This document shows, piece after piece, positions 39,001 to 48,000 of a stretch of 64,000 nt of DNA. A program made the position numbers and the translations under genes. Positions within the stretch are counted from its first letter, which is position 1; every line of letters begins with the position of its first letter. The stretch is taken from assembly GCA_020650975.1 (NCBI GenBank), contig JAIPMN010003479.1, positions 1 through 64,000 of the forward strand. The letters run 5' to 3'. The stretch is from Apostichopus californicus. Taxonomy: Eukaryota; Echinodermata; Holothuroidea; Aspidochirotida; Stichopodidae. The notes under the pieces were generated by a model that made no database searches, was not told the origin of the DNA, and saw nothing but the letters and a program-made list of their open reading frames with translations.

Positions 39001-42000
39001 TCAAACAAATTTAGGGTAAAAAAACAAACATAAAAATTTCTAACAGCATCTGTTTTATCAATTAGTTTGTTACAAAAACAGATTTTCAGATATATCTTAC
39101 GGAATCAAACGCAGCCTTACCTGGCACACGAAGGAACATTGCTGACATTTTCCCGTAAAAAAAAAACTGTTTAGAAAACTTTCAAACAGACGCTCGTGCA
39201 GTTAAGAGTTGGGTAGAATTTTCCGAGTAACTGTTTATCGGTCCAATAAAAGTCATAAGATTTTAACTTTAATTCCATTTTCCATATCTTGAGAGTGAAA
39301 ATTCCGTATGAAATCCATAAAATATCACGATATAAATATATACAGTATACATGTGTCGTATATGAAAGCTTCACCATGCAACATGGAAATTAACCCATTA
39401 GGGCACCATAGCAACCATCCTGCAATATTATAGATCACTTAAAATGAAAACCTTTGACGAGAATGTGCTACAAATGAAAAAGTTGATAAAGCTGCACACA
39501 ACATTTGTTCTTCTTCCAGGACAAGAGCACAATATCCAAGATTTTTAATAAGCTCCACCTGAGAAAATTAGAGGTTGTCACATGTTCGTAGTTATAGAGT
39601 GATAGACTCGACTGCGAATAATAAAAGTATCCATATAGCGATCAGTCTCTGCTGGAAAGTTGGGTCTGTTTGGAGGGTGCGATGAAATGTTGCTGGTAGA
39701 TGGGTGATACATGTACAGTAAGGTGTATGCAGCACTGCATGACAGCTGCAGTGTGTGACAACAATTAAGGCTATATACCTAGTTAAACAGAAACCAAGAG
39801 ATTAATAGAAATATTTACATGACAATAAAAGGAGCTGATACGACAATGACGTACAGTAGTGCTGTTACCCTGTACCTGTTTGTACATCTCCTATCACTGT
39901 AAACATTGTACTTTGTCAATATTCCACCAGTCGATGTGTACCTGGATATGTGTGGTACTGCAGACCTGTACAGTATACATACAGTACATACACACTACTG
40001 TACCTACAGTACAACACTGCTGTTTCAAAGTCAAGACTGTAGGCTACAGAGATGCTGAGCTCATCTGTGCACACACTGTTATAATTCCTAACACCCTAAC
40101 ACATGGTCCTAATAGAAACTATAAAACCTGCCCAGCAAAACAAATCAATCAGGTGACAAAAAAATGAATTTGAAAGTATGGCCAGAATGAAGTTTGACTC
40201 TTAATAACCTAGAGGATGTGTATTTTATAGTGAAGGGAGCTGTAATTTATACTGTGCTGTAACTTTTAGTACCCACATGGAATTGAAACTTAAGACTCCA
40301 CCAATACCAGCTAAACCTTATCAAATGAGCAAAAAAAATACAAAGGAAAAGTCAAATATTCTTGTGGGTTTGACCTGAAAATGACTACTTTTTGACACTT
40401 CAAGTGATGAAATTCAAATGAGATTTCGCTTTTTAAGGAAACCAAAGGGGGTTTGGACAATCTCTGTGTCTCATCTGATGATCCTGGGAGAGTGAAGCTT
40501 CCTAATATTGACATTGTGAATCATAATTTGATATTCTAACTAAAACAATAGAACAAATGATTTGAATCTGCATAGCCCCGCCAGGGGAGGTGCAATTATT
40601 TTCTCATGTTCTGAAAACAATCAGATGCTGCATTTGCTTGGTGTAATGGATGCACAGTACTTACAAGAGATATTGTCTAAATTGTCCGCAAAATTCAGAA
40701 AATTGCTATGATTGTAACAAGTGCATTTCGAACAGCAGTTTAAGTTATGTAAATTGTGTACTGTACCTTTCAACTTAAGTTTCAATGAATAATAAACGCC
40801 TTATGAACAAAGAAAATGAATTGTAAGTGGATGTTAATTGGTAGAACCTACAACTTACTTCAGGGGTCATGAATGTTCCCATGGTTGTATGCACGGCCAC
40901 ACATTGGATTATAATGTACTGTAAACATGTGTGACATTACCCACACACACTAAAGTAATATTGTGTATGTATGAAGCCTGTACTGTCTGTATATGCACAT
41001 GTATCCTGCTTTCAACTCTTCAGCATGCCCCTTCCCCTCCCCCCCCCCCTAAAAAAAAAAACAATATTCCTCCCAACTTACAACTTATAAAATAAAAAGC
41101 AACTAGATGCAGTATTGTTACCTGTCTACAATCTACAAGCACTCTCTCATATAGTATCTATGATACTATCTACATACACACACAGTGCCGAAGGAAAGTG
41201 TAATTGTTATGTAAATCTAGGAAAGTGCATGTTCAATGGAGACAGGTAAGAGAGGAGCGAAGTAAATAGATGCCAAGTTAACCCTTTCAGAGGAAAGAAT
41301 TTACTCAAGCTTGTTTACATCAACATTTTCTTTACTATTGAATGACATCACTTAATTTCAAATCTTCACTCATCGATCCACAAGCAAGGTGAGAACCGTT
41401 GAGAAACTTTCATTTTTCAAATCAACTCAACTCAGGAACACTGAACATTTCTTATCAGTCCAGTGGATCACATACTTCATACAACAAGCCATGTAGATGA
41501 TTTGAACTTTGAAGTGACCAAACTTAAAAGAACATATTCTGCTATACACATCCCTGTCATCGCAGAGAGTAGCTAAACATCAGTGTACACTGTACATACA
41601 CTTGAGTCAACACTAAACAGGGAGGTAAGTTTTATACTGTACAATATCCACCCACTAGTCAAACACTGCCAATGACAGTCGCAAGATGTCTAAAAGATAT
41701 TTCAACAATATTCTCATGGGAGCTGGAATTTATAATAGAATGCAAAATCAGTATACATACAAATATTAAAATTCAGGCATTTGAAGAGATGACTTGACAA
41801 AGCTCTTTGCATAATATACTGTAGACACACAATACACCAGCTACATGTACAGTACTGTACTATTGACATTGTACTGGGCTTGCCTTTAAAGGGGATCAGT
41901 ATTGGCCCCAAATTTCAGCAAATGTGCTAAAAGTTCTAAAAAGTTTTTGGAATGTTATTTCCTGGTGGTTCTTATAGCAATGGTCCACATTATTCTCAGA

Positions 42001-45000
42001 GTTTGAGGGGTCTGGAGTATTAAATATTAGATAATTGAAGGAGTATTAAATATTAGATAATTGAAGATCCCAATGTATGTACTTTGAGAGAATAAGCTTT
42101 GAGGGTGGTACAGTAGTAAAATGATATTTTATTAGCATATTTGGGGACAATACTGATGACGACCATTAGGAGGAGCCCAGAGCAACTGTTACATTGTAAC
42201 TTAGCCTACTGTACATTGAAGAGAGTTGAAGAGAAGTGACTTGACACATATAAACAGTACTAGATACGTAATCCCAAATATGGTCAAAATAATTTAATTT
42301 TGGTATTCACTTATTGATCTTCATTTCACTTAGATGTCATGAAACACTATTGTATGTACCACCAAGTATCCCCCAGACCCCCACCCCCCCTCCATCGTTA
42401 GCAACAAGTGACCGGTGGTCAACCCTTATGTCCATTCATCGCTCTTTCTATAAAAACACCACTGCGGCCATCCTACATTGTACTACCAGTATGTTAACAT
42501 ACATGTAATCCTGTCATACACACTACACAGTGCACACAGAGCTTGATGACTCTATTAATCCACCATTCTTTGTATATATACGTATACCCACTAACTTCCT
42601 TTCCAGTGACAATTTTTAACATCCAAAAGAAAAACATTTTTAGATGGTAGAAAATAGAAATGAATCCAGTGTGGATAAAATGAAATTCCCAATGAGATAT
42701 TAAGCTGCATCCATATGAAACATTCCTGGATTAGAGAAAAATATATATGTGTAACCACTGATCGTAGCTTCAATTGGCCCAAATCACTGACAACCAAGGT
42801 ATGTCCAAGATGATAGTGTTCTGTGTGCTACAAGTTATAAAAGCACAGGTCTTGAACCGTTCCAACTCAACCTATAAAGGCACTGTCTGACTATTTTTAC
42901 TAAGTACTACACAGTATCAGATACGAGGGTCATTATCTCTCTTCTAGTGTTATATAACACTTGCCAACTTTTCCCACTTCCCTTTCCCCTCACATTAATC
43001 AAAGCCATTGTTTTTTTTAAACTTTTCTTGCTTTTCTTATTTCCGGGTTATTGTTGTTTTTCTGTTGTGATATTTTTCTTCTATTTTTGGAGGGGTCTTA
43101 TTACAACTGATTCTCACTCACTTTATCTTTCAAGCTGGACGGTCATCAGAAAATGTTGTGATAGACTGATAAAATTGCAGTTCAGCAGGAACCGTTTACA
43201 TCCTGTTAAAAGGATATTAATGACAAGAGCGATACACCAGCTGTTCAATGCAAATACATTAAGCGTCTCAATTAACACCGAATAAATAAAAACTTAAAGA
43301 GCTAGAAGCAAACTGTATCCCCCCCAAAAAACTTTGGGTGTTTATGAGTGACAAAGATACCTGTCTCCCCACAATCTCTGCACTCTTGCTATTCTGTGAT
43401 TAGAGTGAACAGGTAAGGGACCTGGCTGGATTCTGTCAGGTAAATTTATTCGCATTGTTTCGATCACCTCATGCATCTCGTCTTCATGCTCCAGTAGGGT
43501 TGGGCGATATTTGCTTCTTACCGTCACGATAAATAGCTACGAAAATGTTACGAAGTTTAAAGGTCAGTAAATGAAGTTGATAAACTTTATTTCTTTTCAA
43601 CTTTCTTAACCATGGAATGCTAGAATAACATTTTCTAACATACACATAAAACGGAAAAAGGATAATCGCATTTTTTTCCCACATTTATTTTAGATTTCTT
43701 TCACACAAGAAATTATCGTCATTTGTTCAATCCTCAAAAAATATCGTCTTGAAAAAAAATTATCGCGATATAATAATTTTTGATATATTGCCCAACCCTA
43801 TGCTCCAGTGAACACAGAAGCCTTTACAGCTGAGTTGATGGGCCCCAAAGCAGTGGCGATATAACAACGCAGACAAAACTGCCCTGTAGCAACTGATCTT
43901 GACAGAAACCCTCACAGAATTAGAGAGAGACAGGGATTATAACTCTGCTGCACGAATGTTGCGCATCCCAAAACTTACCATGCTTGGATATTTATAAGTG
44001 ACAGGGATACCCATCTCCTCACAACTGCAGCACTTTCACACTATACTGTACCAACCACAAACTGTTAAACTGTAAACCTTTTAACAATGTACTATGCCCT
44101 CAGCTACCGGTCACTACCGGTCAATGATCTCTCTTCTTATCCTACCATCCAAAGTGCTTCGTAAAGTTTTTTCCTACAGATTATTTCATCCATTCGTGTC
44201 AAATGGAAAAATGTGGGGGGGGGGGGGAGAGGGGGAAGTAACTTGTTATGTGACTGTGTGATTGTTAACTAGTTACTACTTATAAAAGCCAAACAACCAT
44301 GATTTAGACAGCCAAGGTTAGTATCATTTATTCGTGTTTAAATATACGCACAATGTGCGTATTATTATTTTTTATATTTTTAGTTTGTTGCATAAATGTC
44401 ACAGCAGATGTTTACATGGCCTCGGGAAAAGTCCATTACTTTATTAAACAAACACAAACACTCAGTCGACACCTGTTGAAATGATCCCTGGGAATGAAAC
44501 TGAAAAGCAAGACGGTGGGACGTAGAATATTTTTGCAACCTCTGAAAATGACATATTTCTGGGCAATATACTCACCGGATCCTTCATTGCCACCATCACG
44601 ATTTTCCCCTTCATCTTTGCCAGTCTCATTTACTGTAGCCATACATGCAATGGAACAGTCCCAATGTCAGATGATTTTATGCAAATTTAGGTCAAGGGTC
44701 AACACTCGCACACAAGGGCAATGTCATGCACAACAGAATCTCACAACGATAAACCAACAGCTGCAAAAGTAAAAGCGTTGAAAAAGGTTAAAAGAGGGGT
44801 ATGAATAAAATGTATACATTAATCATGCTTGCATAATAGCAACAAAATAAAACATTAATTTGAAAGAGATAAAAACAAAAATTAGAGTCAAAGCAAGCAA
44901 TAGGACATATATTTAAGGAGTGTTTTAATACCAATTATACTGTACAATGGAATCATTCAATAAACTTCTCCAAATTTGCAACAAAATATATGAAAGCAAC

Positions 45001-48000
45001 CAACAATTTTTATTCATAAACAAAACATTGAAAACAACACAATTACAACTGTTTTCACTCATTGTATTTGAATTTTTGCTCTTTTGGCACTCCATAAACA
45101 TGACATAACAATTCACTGCCTGCCGTCAGTCTGGTTGTCAGTTGATATAAGCACTTACCGTAAAGTGCTTCAATTAAAGTGATTCCGTGCATTTCGAGAA
45201 AGAAAATAAATATAAAACTGTTCATTTTCACAAAAATGGAACTTCGTTTCAGTTGCTTATCTGACGAACCATGAAATATGAGGTGCTTTTCACCAAGCTA
45301 ATTTATCCAAAACCGTTCATTAATTGTAGAAATTAATGATCGAAAGTAACAAAAAATTAATCCGTTGCAGACAGATTTCGATACATTCTGTTACGCCGTG
45401 TCTCTTGATTTAAACAACTCAATGAGGAAACACATTATAATGCATATTCAGTTCCAACAAAGCTTTCCTTGCTCGAATACAAGCTGGTTGTCGATGTGAC
45501 AAGCAGACTAGTGACAACAGTGGTTAACTGTGTGCAAACCACATATCCTATCCCTAACTACATAGTACTTGTACCCCTACTAACAGTAACAGTGAGCTCA
45601 AGTTCTAAATGATGGTCAATGAAGCTGATCGAAGGAACACTGACTTTCATCTTTAATGTATATATCCAATTCAGCAATAATCTTGCTTCTAAAGTCCTAT
45701 GATATGATAAAATAGTTGTCCAGTGATAAAACCTACCGCAGAGGAAGAATTCAGTCGAGGAGAAAACAGCCTACAACTATCTAACAGGATTAAGTGTGTT
45801 CTTTATATGCATGATGCATACCTTACCAGTACAAAAATTCTGCAGATGGAGCTATATAAATACAGGCCATGAGGGCAGGCAATTTAAGTTATAATGAGAA
45901 TCCTATTGTTTTCAAAGATACTTTCAAAATTCTACCGTTTTTTGCCATTTCCGTTACCTTTTAACAACTATTACCGTCATTCTAAGACATTAATTGAAAT
46001 GTCTCATCCATGAACAACATTAATGGTATACACCGAAACCTCAAGAAAAATAATCTTATGTTTGTTCCTTTTTCGGTACGCACATAATCACTTTAAAGGT
46101 ACAGTAGCCAACTAGAGATTACCTAGCAACGACTTTCTTCTTGTTGCCCAGACACTAAATAGTTAAATACAACTGTTGTATGACTCGAAATTAGAAATTG
46201 TAAACAAAATACTTACATGTACTTGTAAGCCCATATGAGATCATAAAGTACCTAACATTTGTCGTCATTATTTGACATTTTATTTATAAAAGTATCATGT
46301 ATTTGTCTAGAACTCTAGATATAAGTTTACATGAACCATAGATAGAAAACACTACTGTATTTCCCAATCAGGTTTCCATGGATCATTTACTCTTTATTCT
46401 TTAGCAAATATTACAGTTTACACATTGTAAACAAGCGTTGAATGATGTATGGTACCGTCCTCAGGATCGCAAAACCGATTATCACTGTATTTGTATCCAC
46501 TCTGGTTCAAGTAATCAAGTCCGCCCCCACACGGTAACTAAGTGTATTTGCAAGTTTTCCTTTCATTAAACCTGGCATAAAACCAATTTATATATATTGA
46601 AGGATAATTGATGAAAGTGGCAATTTCATTCCAAGAAGAGAAGACCTTGTTCAAGAGTTGAAGCAATATGACTAGACTAGTTAATACTGTATGCAGAAGT
46701 ACAGACGTTTCACTTTCCTCAGTATGTACAGTATACATGGCACTGTGTGTCTATCTTGTCAGTTTTACATATGACATCCAGATTGTTTTTAAGATTTATT
46801 ATTAAAACTAGGCCCCAAAATTAAAGTGCTAGTGAGCTTGTAAAATGTTTTTCAAAATACTTTTAAGGACCTCATCCTCTAACTTTTTTTCTTACAGTAT
46901 ATATGTTAAAATGAGAGCTCTTCAAAATAGAATGTAGAGGTGCAATGTAGAAATACTGTATGCATGCTTGTAGAAAGGCTGTTATACTGTACAAATACTC
47001 AAGTGAAATTTGAAACAAAATTCGACTTTTCTAGCACATTTTCTGGGTATGCCATGATTCACTTTTACTGCACCTACAGACCTGCATAATGAGCATGTAA
47101 TGCTGATACATTTTGCCTGCACTGACTTTGATCTGGTGTACTAGGTATCTATTGCAGGAAACTGAATAATTTGAACATATACATTTCAATTTGGCCAATA
47201 GACCTTTCCTTCATTCATGAACATCGTAGAAGTCTGATCATAATGATAATAATCATGCTGGTATATTTTTCGGATCATGAATGTGGGAGAGGCCTGTAAG
47301 GGTCTATGGATTATAACTTTCATGTCTGGTGGCTTCTTATTCAACATTTTAACTCAAATATGACTCTTTTCAATTTAGAAAGTCATTTCAGATGGGAGAT
47401 CGTAGCTTCCTCTTGGATGAAACACCCACCTCTCTATGACCCGGCCGGAGATGGAAACCCAAACCTACTGATTGCATTCAGTATGATGCTCACACTGTAT
47501 GCTCAATATCTTACAAACTATTACTTCTCCTGTCCAATCATGGTGTGGCTCAGTTCCATTATCAACTGCAATATCACTTGCAGTAAATATAAAGTGCAAC
47601 CATCCCAAACAAAATTTTGTATTATCTAGTATTCAGAAACCCTACTGTACATGCATGGGCAGATCTATAATTAGTAAACCTCCAAGTGTTTCTCCTACAA
47701 GATAGATTGTTGTTTGATAACATTTCTACCTTTTGACCTTTATATGAATCCCTAATTACTAACAAGCAGACATACAGACACAACCCTGGAATGAGTCATC
47801 ATAGATTGATTCACCTTATAGTCAAATATTAAGTGGCAGTATTTGTGATCAATATCAGCTCTGTGTCAAATTATTATCACTGTTACTAAACACTATGCAA
47901 ACAATACTAAAAGAGGGGAAATCCCACATTTGTACTTGTGCTATAGATGACAAAAACAAAGACATGAAGAAGAGTTTTATATTTCTTTTTCACTGTAGAC

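Larger units (their letters stand above)
29665..44575 (-). other. 14.9-kb intron 2 of the unidentified gene
   Basis: Contains the candidate alternative start at 39.1 kb, the 246-bp tandem array, the ACATATCCCTA-type array, family A copies and one hAT-type element. A short open - strand frame at about 43400-43490 ([19 protein letters not shown]) looks exon-like but has no convincing acceptor. Confidence 0.45.

Noticed and set aside
40311-40514. Possible - strand exon after CTCTCCCAG ([13 protein letters not shown])
   Set aside because: The acceptor is plausible but there is no donor giving phase 1 and the residues soon become hydrophobic and random-looking.
47306-47629. 107-codon + strand frame
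   Set aside because: No splice context, family or codon pattern; consistent with chance in intron 1.
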